A stretch of DNA of 64,000 nt from BOKV01 sp041397525 (GCA_041397525.1 JAWKWL010000001.1:659734-723733), one strand, 5' to 3'. Numbered from the stretch's first letter, positions 49,195 through 58,769 are shown. Program-made: numbers and translations. The notes: a model not told the origin generated them from the sequence alone.

Positions 49195-52100
49195 TTATTT
49201 GCGGGCCTTGACGTTGAAGGTCACCATGTGAATGGCGGAAGTGCCCTTCCCACCTTCCTTGGCGTCGCCACCTTCCTTTTCATCAGCCTTCTTTTCTTCG
49301 GCTTTCGCCTTTTCAAAAAGCTTGATGGCCAGACCGCGTGTCGCCGTTTCGCCGGACTTCTTCACCAGCTTCTTGGCGTCTTCCGCCGAGAGCCGCTGGT
49401 TGCCAAGTCCGCCTTCACGGCAGAACAGCAGCAGGGTTTCGTCCGCTCCCGGCGTGTCGAAGACGAGCTTGCCCGAAGCCGGATCCGGTATGGTCCGTGC
49501 CTTGCCTGCAGGCAGGGTTGCTTCGCCGATCATTTCCTGCGGGATGACCTCAACATTCCCGTCGGATTCGATGTAGAAGATCTGCACCTCGCAGGCATTG
49601 CTTGCCGTCACATCAAAGCTCAGTTGCTCGTCGACGAACACATCAGTGTTGGCGACCTTGACCGAGAGCTTCAACTTGCCGGGCTTCTTGTCGTCGCCCT
49701 TGAAGGAATCGTCGCGATAGTCCGGATCCTTGTAGTCAGGTGTCGCGGCTGTCTTGGTTTCTTCCTTCTTGTCATCGCTCTTTGAGGTCTTGTCTTCGTT
49801 GGAGGTGGCAGCCTCTTCGACAGTTTCTTTTTCCAGCGGGTCAATGCCGAGCAGCGGTTTCACCAGCTTGGCGAACTGCGCCTCGACTTCGAACCGTGGC
49901 ACCTTCGAGCCGCCCTTGAGCTGGGTGATCCAGTCAAGACCAAGTCTCAGGGTTTCGGCGTCGGAAACGCGCTGGATAGCCTGTTCGAACTCCTCTGGCG
50001 TCATGTCGAACTCGGCAGCAAGCGCTTCCGCGTCCAGATCATCCTCATAGAGGTCAGCGTTCCAGGTGACGATTTCTTCCTTGCCCGGGCCGGTGCGGCT
50101 TTTCAGCGTCCCGTCCGGCGCCTTTTCCGTGGCTCCCGCCTTTTCAAGCGCAGCCAGGAAACGTTCCCGGTCCTTGGAGTAATATTCATCCAGCTCTGCC
50201 TGCTTCACATACATTTCCAGCAACAGGTCTCGTTGCTCTAGCGTGAAGGTCGGTGAAGTCTCGATGAACTCACGCAGCCGGTCCAGCTTGGCGATGATGC
50301 CATCTGCATGGCAATCCATGCAGGAGCGACCATTGATGATGTCCACGCCTTTGCCGATCGGCCGTTTGCGGAACGACACGATCGAAGTCGGTCCACGGTC
50401 CAGCCTGTCACCCTTGTTGGTCGACAGGTAGTAGCCTTGTAAGCCGTTTGGCAGCGAGAACAGCATCTCCCCGCCGTCGTGGTGGAACGCAGTCAGGTCT
50501 TCGTCCAATGGCTCTATATCGGTCGGGCCATGTGGATGACGCCTCAGGCTCTGCAGGTCACGGCTGCCGGCAAAGTCGTATGACTTCCAGTAATAGCCAC
50601 CACCGGGCTGGTCATGGCGTTCCAGCATGCGGTTGTGGTCGGACACACCCGATTCACCTTCATCAAAGGCAGCACGCACCACACGACGGCGACGGATATT
50701 GTCGTTCACGTCAACACCCATGGTCTTTTCCAGATCGGCAATGTTTTCCGGAAGATCAAGCAGCGCATGGTAAAGTTCGGGTCGCGGCGCATTGGCCACG
50801 AACCAGTCTGCCCGCATGATCGGCAGCTTGGTGTCCAGTGAATCCGACAGCGTTTTGAGTGCCGTGTCGTCGCCTGGGTCATAACCAAACGGATATTGTG
50901 CGATGACCTTGTCCCATTTGTCGCTGTCCCATTTCAGGTCGCGTATATCAACCTTGACCAACAGGTCACGCGTATCGGGAACCGTTTCAGGCACCACGAT
51001 TGCCGGTCCGTTCGACAGGGAGTTGATCAGCTTGTTGAAGCCGGCCTTGTATAGTTCCAGCCGCGGCAAAAAGGCCTTTTCATCCTCACAGGGAAGCTTG
51101 CCGTTATATTGCGGGCGGAAGCTGAAATAGCGCACGAAAGGACGGTCGGCCGCCTTGACCGAACCGATATCGCGAACCGCCGCATCGACAAATGTATGCC
51201 ATCCCAGAACCTCACGCTTGCGCGCCGGAACGGCCTTGGCCGCGACCTGCAACTGCGCCACCGGTTCGCCAAGCTGGTCGATCCACTGGCCGAGTTGCTC
51301 CAGTTCGGCTGCGCTTGGCCGCTTGCCGTATGGCATGCGTCCGCTCGAAACCGAGGTGTAGAGCAACGACTTGTTGCGGTCACCGGGCGTCACGAATGCG
51401 GCATTGGTGGCAATGGAGGCAAGATCACCGGTCGGGAAGCTGCCTTGCGCACTTTCACCCGGCCCATGGCAGTTGCGGCAGTATTTGCCGACGAATTCAT
51501 CCGCCTGTGCGGACAGATCGCCACCACCGGTGGAAATCGCAGCCTGGACGGCATTGGTGTCCTTGCAGGCATCCTCGCTGGTGACCGGCAATTCCGGCTT
51601 CTTCACCTCACGACCGGTGAGATAGGCATACATTGCCAGCTTGTCGTCCTCCGTCAGATCGGCAAGGCCGGCTGCAAATTTCTTCATCATCGGTTCGGCA
51701 AAGGGCGTACCGGACAGTTTCTTGCCCTCACCCATGACGGAATTGACAAAAACTTCCTGTGAGACCGAGGAAATGCGCGCATTGGTGATGGCAGGCGCGA
51801 CGGCTCCCGTCAGCCCCTTCTCACCTTCGAACTTGCGCGAATTGTCGAGGCCAAAATCAAGCGTGCGCGGCGTATGGCATTCGCCACAAGCCCCCGCATT
51901 CTCGACGAGGTAACGGCCACGGCTCATCTGGCTGCCATCATCCGGCTGCCATGCCGGCGTGCTGAAGTTCCCGCGTTTCCAGAACGAGATGGTCGCGCTC
52001 AGATTATACGGGAACGACAATTCATGCGCTGCAACCTTGTTGTCGGATTGCGGCAGACTGTCGATATAGGCCTTGATGTCCAGAACATCTTCCGGCTTCA

Positions 52101-52584
52101 GCCCGGCATAGGCGGTATAAGGCATGACCGGATAAAGATGGCGGCCATCCTTGCCGACGCCGTTGATTACCGCGTTCAGGTAATCGGCATTGGACCATCC
52201 GGCGACGCCGTTTGGATGAGCGGTGATGTTGGGAACATAGAATGTGCCGATGAAGGTATCCATCTTCATGCCACCCGAGAGCAGCGTGAGATCATCACCC
52301 GACGCATGACACGCGGCGCACCCCGACGCCTTGGTCATGTATTCGCCGTTCTTCACATCAGGCTTGTAGGTGGAAAAAGCGTCAGGCTTGAACAGGTCAC
52401 GGGCCTGGGCCTGTGATCCTCCAAGCATGGATGCCAACAGGCAGGTCGCCAGACCGGCTGCGATGGCTGCTGGACGCATGGAAAATGCCTGCGAAAGGTA
52501 TCGCGCGGGGCCAGACCTTCTCCTCTCGGGCCCGTTATCGGCAGGCTCATTCTTGGCAGGCAATGGCTTCGGGGCGGAAGTCAT
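49195..52584 (-). CDS. Exported tetraheme cytochrome c with a C-terminal DUF4384-like domain
   Basis: A 1129-residue protein. After a Pro-rich cytoplasmic N-terminus and a signal/anchor helix (AAIAAGLATCLLASMLG), haem sites are CAACH (89-93), CGECH (233-237), CRNCH (369-373) and CMDCH (755-759). The first three look like a cytochrome c chain similar to dehydrogenase subunits. Residues 455-750 (VLGWHTFVDAAVRDIGSV..., FAGSRDLQSLRRHPHGP) have no assignment I can give. Residues 970-1050 (FVDEQLSFDVTASNACEVQIFYIESDGNVEVIP) resemble DUF4384, a domain common in caspase proteins. Asp/Lys-rich linkers surround it. AAGGAG precedes the ATG at 52584; 29 earlier codons are dropped. Confidence 0.85.
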   Translation of the reverse strand: MTSAPKPLPAKNEPADNGPERRRSGPARYLSQAFSMRPAAIAAGLATCLLASMLGGSQAQARDLFKPDAFSTYKPDVKNGEYMTKASGCAACHASGDDLTLLSGGMKMDTFIGTFYVPNITAHPNGVAGWSNADYLNAVINGVGKDGRHLYPVMPYTAYAGLKPEDVLDIKAYIDSLPQSDNKVAAHELSFPYNLSATISFWKRGNFSTPAWQPDDGSQMSRGRYLVENAGACGECHTPRTLDFGLDNSRKFEGEKGLTGAVAPAITNARISSVSQEVFVNSVMGEGKKLSGTPFAEPMMKKFAAGLADLTEDDKLAMYAYLTGREVKKPELPVTSEDACKDTNAVQAAISTGGGDLSAQADEFVGKYCRNCHGPGESAQGSFPTGDLASIATNAAFVTPGDRNKSLLYTSVSSGRMPYGKRPSAAELEQLGQWIDQLGEPVAQLQVAAKAVPARKREVLGWHTFVDAAVRDIGSVKAADRPFVRYFSFRPQYNGKLPCEDEKAFLPRLELYKAGFNKLINSLSNGPAIVVPETVPDTRDLLVKVDIRDLKWDSDKWDKVIAQYPFGYDPGDDTALKTLSDSLDTKLPIMRADWFVANAPRPELYHALLDLPENIADLEKTMGVDVNDNIRRRRVVRAAFDEGESGVSDHNRMLERHDQPGGGYYWKSYDFAGSRDLQSLRRHPHGPTDIEPLDEDLTAFHHDGGEMLFSLPNGLQGYYLSTNKGDRLDRGPTSIVSFRKRPIGKGVDIINGRSCMDCHADGIIAKLDRLREFIETSPTFTLEQRDLLLEMYVKQAELDEYYSKDRERFLAALEKAGATEKAPDGTLKSRTGPGKEEIVTWNADLYEDDLDAEALAAEFDMTPEEFEQAIQRVSDAETLRLGLDWITQLKGGSKVPRFEVEAQFAKLVKPLLGIDPLEKETVEEAATSNEDKTSKSDDKKEETKTAATPDYKDPDYRDDSFKGDDKKPGKLKLSVKVANTDVFVDEQLSFDVTASNACEVQIFYIESDGNVEVIPQEMIGEATLPAGKARTIPDPASGKLVFDTPGADETLLLFCREGGLGNQRLSAEDAKKLVKKSGETATRGLAIKLFEKAKAEEKKADEKEGGDAKEGGKGTSAIHMVTFNVKARK

Positions 52585-52747
52585 GGCTTTATCTCCTTCT
52601 TGGTGCGGACATGATGGTCCACAATTCGATTTGGCACCTCTGTCATTCGCTTCATGTGCACAATGACACAATCCTCGGCAGAGGTCGGTTCACAAGTCAG
52701 TGCACATGCCATCGCACGGGTCGCAATTGCGGCCCGCGAAGCGGCAG

Positions 52748-54004
52748 TCAGCGGAATTCGAAACGCTCGAATTCCACCTTGCCGAGCTTGCGCCCGGCCT
52801 TCTTGAAACCGCTGACGATGGCGTTTCGCAAAGGCGGCGGGCCGCAGAACCAAAGCTCCGACCCGTCCACATCAAATGGAACACTCGCCTGCAGTTTCTC
52901 AGCGTCGATGCGCCCCGCCGTCGCTGAATCGTGAAGATGGAAACTGAAACCCGACACCCGGTCGCTCGCTTCATTGAGGGCTTCCTGGCGAACCGCCTCA
53001 GCTCCGTCCCGCACACAATGCACCAGGTGGATTTGCCGTTTTTCCTCCGGTGTAAGACTTTCAGCCATTGCAAGAAACGGGGTGATGCCGATGCCGCCTG
53101 CCAGCCATATCTGCTTGTCACCACCGCGCGAATGCACAAAACGGCCATAGCCGCCTTCAACGAGAATTCTGTCGCCTACGGCAGCAAGCTCTCTGAGGCG
53201 CGAGGTGTAGTCACCCAGCGGCTTGATGGCGAAGCGCACGCTGCCATCCTTGCCGAGACCAGCTATCGTGAAAGGATGCGGCTCGCGCAAACCGGCCTTC
53301 GAGAAATGCAGGAACGCAAACTGCCCTGGCCTCGCCTTGATTGCCCGACGGTTCGGCTTTGCCTCGATGATCGTCGCAGCAGCATGTTTTTCGACCGAGG
53401 TGATTGTATAGCTGCGCCGCTTCAGGAACGCCATCAGTTGTGTATAGGCAAAGCTTGCCACCCCGACCGCTGCAAAAACGTTGAGATAGGTCGCCAGCAG
53501 CGCCGTACCGTCAAACGGTCGCTTGATGAAGAACTGGTGAAACGCGATGAACATGAAAAACACGCCCATCAGCCGATGGCTCTGCCGCCACAGGCCATAG
53601 GGGATTTCCAGCCTGGTATAGGGTATCCGCTTGACGAGGCTCAGCGCGATCAGTGCGATGAGCGCATAGAAGCCATATTTACCAGCTTCCTTGGCCAGCA
53701 GGTTGAGCCCGGCGGTCAATTGCTTGCCCTGAAAGTCCGGCGTGATGAAATAGTGGACCAGAATCATCACCAGCGCGGCGATGCCGATCTGGCGGTGGAA
53801 ATGGTAGATCCGGTCCAGCCCGCCAAACAGCGGCTCGAGAAACCGCGGACGGGTTGCCAGGAACTGGTTGATGGCCATTGCAACAAATGCGGTGGAAGAT
53901 GCGGCGAGCGACAACCAGGTCATCAACCCGGTATGGCTCGCCGCCCCGACCGAAAACAGCGTCGCCACCAGGCAAAGTACGACGACAATGATCTTGCCCG
54001 TCAA
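52748..54004 (-). CDS. Ferric-reductase/NOX-like flavocytochrome
   Basis: A 418-residue membrane oxidoreductase. The N-terminal half has about six helices with histidine pairs for b haems (DRIYHFHRQIGIAALVMILVHYF; QSHRLMGVFFMFIAFHQFF). The C-terminal half is an FNR module with FAD site REPHPFTIAGLGKDG, pyridine-nucleotide site IWLAGGIGITPFLAMAESL and LWFCGPPPLRNAI. It would pass NAD(P)H electrons across the membrane to an acceptor: ferric iron, oxygen or a periplasmic cytochrome. The tetraheme cytochrome encoded next is an obvious candidate partner. Confidence 0.88.
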   Translation of the reverse strand: MTGKIIVVVLCLVATLFSVGAASHTGLMTWLSLAASSTAFVAMAINQFLATRPRFLEPLFGGLDRIYHFHRQIGIAALVMILVHYFITPDFQGKQLTAGLNLLAKEAGKYGFYALIALIALSLVKRIPYTRLEIPYGLWRQSHRLMGVFFMFIAFHQFFIKRPFDGTALLATYLNVFAAVGVASFAYTQLMAFLKRRSYTITSVEKHAAATIIEAKPNRRAIKARPGQFAFLHFSKAGLREPHPFTIAGLGKDGSVRFAIKPLGDYTSRLRELAAVGDRILVEGGYGRFVHSRGGDKQIWLAGGIGITPFLAMAESLTPEEKRQIHLVHCVRDGAEAVRQEALNEASDRVSGFSFHLHDSATAGRIDAEKLQASVPFDVDGSELWFCGPPPLRNAIVSGFKKAGRKLGKVEFERFEFR

Positions 54005-54080
54005 ATTCCAGCTCCCTCTTGCGGCATTTTCCTCATCCGCATTTCCGACTGTTACGGCGGTTTCTGCGACCGCTCGAATC

Positions 54081-54701
54081 CTACCCGCTCGTCAGGTTGA
54101 TCACCTCGACCCGACGATTCTCTGCTGCTAGCGGATCATCCACATTTTTCAGGCGTTCCTCGCCATAGCCGATCGCGATCAGCCGGTCCGCGCCGATACC
54201 GAACTTGTCGATCAGGTAATCCCGCACGCTGGCTGCCCGCCGGTCTGAAAGATCCTGGTTGTATTCATTCGACCCCGCGCCGTCGGTATGCCCGTTGAGG
54301 ACGATGCGATATTCCTTGAGCGCATCGCTGGTGAGCGCCTTTCCGAGTTCGTCGACCTCGCCGATGGACTCTGCCTTGATCGAGGCTGAATCATAATCGA
54401 ACTGGATCTCGATATCGATGCGCGGAAGGTCATTGGCCTTGACGATCTCATCGAGCTTCTGGCGTTGCTCGATGCGGATGCCGCGTGTTGGCAATGACTT
54501 GAGAAATTTCTGGTCCTCGGTTTCAGCAGGTTTTGCAAAGGAACGCGTCAGCGAACGGGTCTTTTGCGTTTCCTTCGGCTTCAACTGCTGTTCAATGCTG
54601 GATGCGTCGAGCGATTGCGCGCCAGCCGCTCCGGCCAGTGCTGCATTCAAGACACAGGCTGCCACAACTCCGGCAGCAACAATTGCGAATTGCCGTTTCA
54701 T
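54081..54701 (-). CDS. OmpA-family peptidoglycan-associated protein
   Basis: A 206-residue exported protein: signal peptide (AAGVVAACVLNAALAGAAGAQ), a short linker and an OmpA domain (DIEIQFDYDSASIKAESI, LNGHTDGAGSNEYNQDLSDRRAASV, GYGEERLKN). The D and R residues that bind meso-diaminopimelate are in the expected places. No beta-barrel or lipobox is seen, so it is probably periplasmic. AAGGGAGTCGAAACC precedes the ATG at 54701. Similar proteins often accompany caspase-like genes. Confidence 0.92.
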   Translation of the reverse strand: MKRQFAIVAAGVVAACVLNAALAGAAGAQSLDASSIEQQLKPKETQKTRSLTRSFAKPAETEDQKFLKSLPTRGIRIEQRQKLDEIVKANDLPRIDIEIQFDYDSASIKAESIGEVDELGKALTSDALKEYRIVLNGHTDGAGSNEYNQDLSDRRAASVRDYLIDKFGIGADRLIAIGYGEERLKNVDDPLAAENRRVEVINLTSG

Positions 54702-54799
54702 GGTTTCGACTCCCTTATGCCCCTGTTCGGTATACAATCGCAATGTGACAGCCAATGCAACGATGCGATGTGCATTCAATCACATTCTTGACCGCATAT

Positions 54800-55510
54800 T
54801 TACTCTTGCCGGAGCTTTGCCGACACGGGGAAATCAAATGCTCGGCCCGCAAATGGCTCATCTCCAAACCTGAAATGCCACCATTCCCGGTGGTAATTCG
54901 CAAATCCGTATTTCACCATTGTCGAAACCAGCAATTGCCGGTTCGCCCGGGCGGTCTGCGAAACCTTGTTGCTGGCCGTGTGGCTGGACGGATCGAAGAG
55001 ATCAAACCCGCCGCCCATGTCAGCGGCCACGAAGTCCCCGTGCCCGTCCCGGACCGCAAAAGTCAGATCAAGCGAACCACCCGAGGAATGGCCGGAACGC
55101 GCTGCGATATAGCCAAGCGCCACCAGCTGTGAACCGGCAATGTCGGGATGATAGACCGGATCGGTTCCCGAGCCCTGTCGCCTCGCCCAGCGTACGAAGC
55201 TTTCGACAGCGCGCCTGGGGCGATAGCAATCGAAAACCAACAGAGACTTGCCGGATTTTTCAAATTCAGCCTGGACCCTGGCAAGCGCTTCTGCGACAGG
55301 CCTTGCCAGAATGCACCGTGCCGCCTCGTAGCCCGGCACGACAGCTCCGGTGAAATTGTTGCTGGTCGCGTAGCGGATGTCTTCAATGATGGTAGGCGCA
55401 ATGTCTTTCACATGGACAAAGCCCTTGGGCATGGTTTCACCCCTGGCAACCCCCGACATCGGCACGATCAGCCCAATCAGCAAAACGGCAAGAGCCGGCA
55501 CCGGTTTCAT
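54800..55510 (-). CDS. D-alanyl-D-alanine dipeptidase (VanX/DdpX-like)
   Basis: A 236-residue exported zinc peptidase of family M15D, cutting the D-Ala-D-Ala dipeptide. A signal peptide (ALAVLLIGLIVPMSGVARG) is followed by IEDIRYATSNNFTG, FDCYRPRRAVESFVRW, the zinc ligands in SGHSSGGSLDLTF, and REWWHFRF with the catalytic Glu and third zinc His. The ATG overlaps the caspase 3 stop (ATGA), so both are made together, suggesting that cell-wall peptide turnover and proteolysis are linked at this locus. Confidence 0.92.
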   Translation of the reverse strand: MKPVPALAVLLIGLIVPMSGVARGETMPKGFVHVKDIAPTIIEDIRYATSNNFTGAVVPGYEAARCILARPVAEALARVQAEFEKSGKSLLVFDCYRPRRAVESFVRWARRQGSGTDPVYHPDIAGSQLVALGYIAARSGHSSGGSLDLTFAVRDGHGDFVAADMGGGFDLFDPSSHTASNKVSQTARANRQLLVSTMVKYGFANYHREWWHFRFGDEPFAGRAFDFPVSAKLRQE

Positions 55511-56847
55511 TTCACACGCAATTCGCTGATGGCCGTGTCCTGGTATTTTGATCCGGCAAAGACGGCGTCAATCCTGACAATCAGCCATTCGGCCGGTTTC
55601 AGTCCGGTCAGATCCGCACTTTGCCATTCGCCATTGTCGGACAATGCAAACCGCTTTTCCTCCCCGGCAGAAGTTGAGACCGTCATTTCCCGTACACGGC
55701 TGTTCTTGGCAAAGATGTCGGCATTCTTGGTATAGCCATTGATGAAGGAAAGGCTTGTCAGGCTTCTTGGCCCGCTCAATTCGATAAACAATCCTTCCCC
55801 TTCGCCCTGACCGGAAACACCTTCCACCCACGCAGTCGCAGGGTTGTTGTCGGAAAGATTGCCGGGGCCATAGCGGTTCGCCTTTTGCGGCTCCAGAACG
55901 GATGAGGCGCAAATCCGGGCACCCGCGTCACCGGCACAATTCCTGCCCACCCATGCCGGAACCGGCAGCCTGGGCGGCGGATTCGCAGGCATCGCCTTGG
56001 CAAGCTCGGGCGGCGGGCTGGCCTTTGGCGCAGCCGGCGTGTCGGGTACGGCTTGTGATCCAGCCCGGGCTGTCCCTCCATCCCCCTTGAAATAGAACTC
56101 TCCTGTGATTGAGCTCACTTCCCACGGCACCTGTTTTTCACCGGTTTCGGCAAGCACCGAAACGCGGGCCTGCTTGAACACCCTCTCTATCGGCAGGCCC
56201 GGCTCGGACATCGCCTGCGCCAGTGCCTTGGTATAGGGGCTGTTGCCCTCCGTGCCATCCAGCGCCACATCGCCAGGTGCCGTTGCATAGGCGATGTAAG
56301 TGCCCTTCGGCGCATCCACTGGCGCCAGCCCGCGCGACATGCTGCGCGAGGCCCCCTTGAACGGATTGTCACGGCAGGCATCGAGAATGACGATGTTGAC
56401 CTTCGCGTCGGACGAATTCATCACAGCGAGGAAGTCGTTGATGTTGATGGCCTCAAGCGCAACCTCGTCCTCGCTTGTGATCGCTGCATTGACCGGCACC
56501 AGATAGTTCTCGCCCTTCACCTGCAGGCCGTGCCCGGCATAATAGAACAAGCCTGCCTCGATACCCTCACCCCGCAACTGCCTTCCGAACTCGATCAACG
56601 CCTTTTTCAGTGTCTTGTAATCGGCATTCTCAACCAGGGTCACGGCAAAGCCGCTGCTCTCCAGCGTCCTTGCCATCAGGGCCGAGTCATTGGCCGGATT
56701 GGTCAATTGGGGAGCGTTGAGATAGTCGGAATTACCCACCACCAGCGCAAACCGGGCACCCGCATCGGCCACACCTGCAAATGTTGCAGGTGAAATTACT
56801 GCGAGAATGAGAAACCATGCGACGGCAACTGACTTGGCGACAGGCAT
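55507..56847 (-). CDS. Exported caspase-like protein 3 with a NADase-type glycan-binding domain
   Basis: A 446-residue protein: N-terminal signal/anchor (AVAWFLILAVISPATFAGVA), caspase-like domain with His106 in FYYAGHGLQVKGEN and Cys158 in VILDACRDNPFKGA, ending near FYFKGDGG (about residue 270). After a Pro/Ala linker comes a discoidin-like domain (GPGNLSDNNPATAWVEGVSGQ, FIELSGPRSLTSLSFING, WLIVRIDAVFAGSKYQDTAISEL), best matching the NADase-type glycan-binding domain found in bacterial exported proteins. The ATG at 56847 follows GGAG; more than 100 in-frame codons upstream are rejected. It is divergent from caspase 4. Confidence 0.87.
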   Translation of the reverse strand: MPVAKSVAVAWFLILAVISPATFAGVADAGARFALVVGNSDYLNAPQLTNPANDSALMARTLESSGFAVTLVENADYKTLKKALIEFGRQLRGEGIEAGLFYYAGHGLQVKGENYLVPVNAAITSEDEVALEAININDFLAVMNSSDAKVNIVILDACRDNPFKGASRSMSRGLAPVDAPKGTYIAYATAPGDVALDGTEGNSPYTKALAQAMSEPGLPIERVFKQARVSVLAETGEKQVPWEVSSITGEFYFKGDGGTARAGSQAVPDTPAAPKASPPPELAKAMPANPPPRLPVPAWVGRNCAGDAGARICASSVLEPQKANRYGPGNLSDNNPATAWVEGVSGQGEGEGLFIELSGPRSLTSLSFINGYTKNADIFAKNSRVREMTVSTSAGEEKRFALSDNGEWQSADLTGLKPAEWLIVRIDAVFAGSKYQDTAISELRVK

Positions 56848-57003
56848 CAAAACTCCAATCCAACCGGATTTCCTGACGGGTTTTTCGATCCCGACGGTGC
56901 CGGATTTGGCAATCACAAGCAACAGTATAAAATCCGTGCCTTGAAAGGCCGGGCAAGCTGTGAAACCTTGGGACACAAACCGGGACCATTCGACATTGGG
57001 GAA
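56848..57003. promoter_or_regulatory. Bidirectional promoter region between caspase 3 and caspase 4
   Basis: A 156-bp divergent intergenic region. A TATACT at 56924-56929 (complement strand) is a possible minus-strand -10 box; TTGAAA at 56941-56946 is a possible plus-strand -35 box. No strong dyad is evident. It is the only place where both arms of the caspase locus could be controlled together. Confidence 0.4.
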
Positions 57004-58629
57004 ATGATGCCGCGTTATCCTAGAGCGATTCAACCAACGATCTTGCTGCGCCTGATCCTGATGGCCATGCTGCTGGCAATTGCCGCTCCGGTGACGAATG
57101 GCCGTACTGCCCAGGCGGCCATCCAGCCCGGCGGTGACGGAGCCTGGCTTGCAATCGCCAGCCGCACACGGGCCAATGACGCAATATCCCTGGCCCAGCA
57201 ATATGTCGGCCAGTTTCCCGGCACCACGGTTTTCCTTTCAACCAACGGCTATTTTTCCGTTACCCTGGGTTGGGCGGACCGCTATGCGGGTGAACAATTG
57301 CTCCAAACCCTGGTCAGCCAGGGTGCCATTCCGTCAGACGCCTATTTTCACAATGGTGAACGCTATGTCAGGGCGATCTGGTCCGGCCGCAATGCCCAGA
57401 CGGCAGGTCTGAGCCGGTTTCTTGCCTCGACAAGGATCACCAATCTGGATCGCGGCTTCCAGCAGGCAAATCCGCAACAACCGCCGGTGATTTCACAAGG
57501 CGATGGCCACAACCAGAATGCCCGCTCAGGCGTGGTTGCAGGTCTGGCGGCAAGTGGAGACAATTTCCTTTCGCTGCGAACTGGCCCCGGTTCCAATTTC
57601 CGCGAGATTGCGCGAATGCGCAGCGGAACAAGAATGACCATCAACGTGACCCGTGATGGCTGGTACCAGGTCTCGCTGGACAACGGAATGAGCGGCTGGG
57701 CCTTCTCGAAATATGTGGCGCTGGAAAATCGCACTCCCACGCCCGTCGAACCACCCAGGGACACCGCCTTGAACGTTCCCGAAATTGGCCCCGCCAAGCC
57801 GGAAGTCCCGGTAATCAAACCAGACAAACCCGCACCCAGGGAACCTGAAACTGCCAAACAGCCGGAACAAAAAGAGCCGCCGCAGGCAAAGCCGGAAAAG
57901 CCTGAAAAACCGGCTGTCGCCGTAGGTGACCAGAAACGCCTGGCACTTGTCATCGGTAATTCGAAATACCGCAACACGACCGAACTTCCCAATCCCGCCA
58001 ATGACGCGGCGCTGATTGCAGGCAAACTGAAGGAACTTGGCTTCGAGGTAATCCATGCGCTCGATGCCGACAAATCTGCAATGGAAGGCGCGATACGCGG
58101 ATTCGTCAAGCAATTGCCGGGAACCGATGTCGCGCTGTTCTTCTATGCAGGCCACGGGATGCAGGTTAACGGCATCAACTATCTCATACCCATTGATGCG
58201 GAACTGGAAGATTCAACCGCTCTCGACTTCGAAACCATCGATCTCAACACGATCCTGAACTTCATGAACCAGGACGACCGCATCTCAATCGCATTGCTTG
58301 ATGCTTGCCGGGACAACCCGCTTTCGCGCCGTTTCCAGCGCAAGGCTACCCGCTCCGCATTCATCGGACGCGGTCTCGCCGCACCGAATGCCGGCAGCGG
58401 CGAAATGCTGATCGGCTTCGCAACGGCCCCGGGAGAAGTGGCGCTGGATGGAAGCGGCAGTAATTCCCCCTTCACGACGGCCCTTGCCAATCATATCGGA
58501 GAAAAGGGACTTGATATCGAATTGATGCTGAAACGGGTGAAAGCCGAGGTTTATGATGCTACCAACAAGGAACAGGAACCCTGGCACAACTCCGCCCTGC
58601 GCCGTGAATTCTATTTCAATCCGCAATAG
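57004..58629 (+). CDS. Exported caspase-like protein 4 with SPOR-like and SH3 domains
   Basis: A 541-residue protein. A signal peptide (LILMAMLLAIAAPVTNGRTAQA) is followed by a SPOR/sporulation-related-like unit (AWLAIASRTRANDAISLAQQYVGQFPGTTVF...; about 47-140), a bacterial SH3 domain (FLSLRTGPGSNFREIARMRSG...; 180-240) and a Pro/Glu/Lys-rich spacer (about 245-305). The caspase-like domain comes last, with His384 in FFYAGHGMQVNG and Cys435 in LLDACRDNPLSRR. Here the protease is C-terminal, unlike the other three. GGGGAA precedes the tandem ATGs (57004, 57007). The SPOR and SH3 parts favour peptidoglycan association. The cyclase gene follows. Confidence 0.9.
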   Translation: MMPRYPRAIQPTILLRLILMAMLLAIAAPVTNGRTAQAAIQPGGDGAWLAIASRTRANDAISLAQQYVGQFPGTTVFLSTNGYFSVTLGWADRYAGEQLLQTLVSQGAIPSDAYFHNGERYVRAIWSGRNAQTAGLSRFLASTRITNLDRGFQQANPQQPPVISQGDGHNQNARSGVVAGLAASGDNFLSLRTGPGSNFREIARMRSGTRMTINVTRDGWYQVSLDNGMSGWAFSKYVALENRTPTPVEPPRDTALNVPEIGPAKPEVPVIKPDKPAPREPETAKQPEQKEPPQAKPEKPEKPAVAVGDQKRLALVIGNSKYRNTTELPNPANDAALIAGKLKELGFEVIHALDADKSAMEGAIRGFVKQLPGTDVALFFYAGHGMQVNGINYLIPIDAELEDSTALDFETIDLNTILNFMNQDDRISIALLDACRDNPLSRRFQRKATRSAFIGRGLAAPNAGSGEMLIGFATAPGEVALDGSGSNSPFTTALANHIGEKGLDIELMLKRVKAEVYDATNKEQEPWHNSALRREFYFNPQ

Positions 58630-58769
58630 ACGTGGACATCGGGTGCTGCTGGCACAAGCCAGCCATTTGCACCTGTACGCTGGCCCGCAGAGCGCATAGG
58701 GTCATGACTGGATTTGCTGCATTTCGGGGCGGAAGGCAGGAAAATTGGGTGAAATGAGGGGGAATCTGT

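Noticed and set aside
53223..54131. Plus-strand frames opposite the flavocytochrome gene
   Set aside because: Shadow frames; the minus strand carries haem, FAD and NAD motifs in order.
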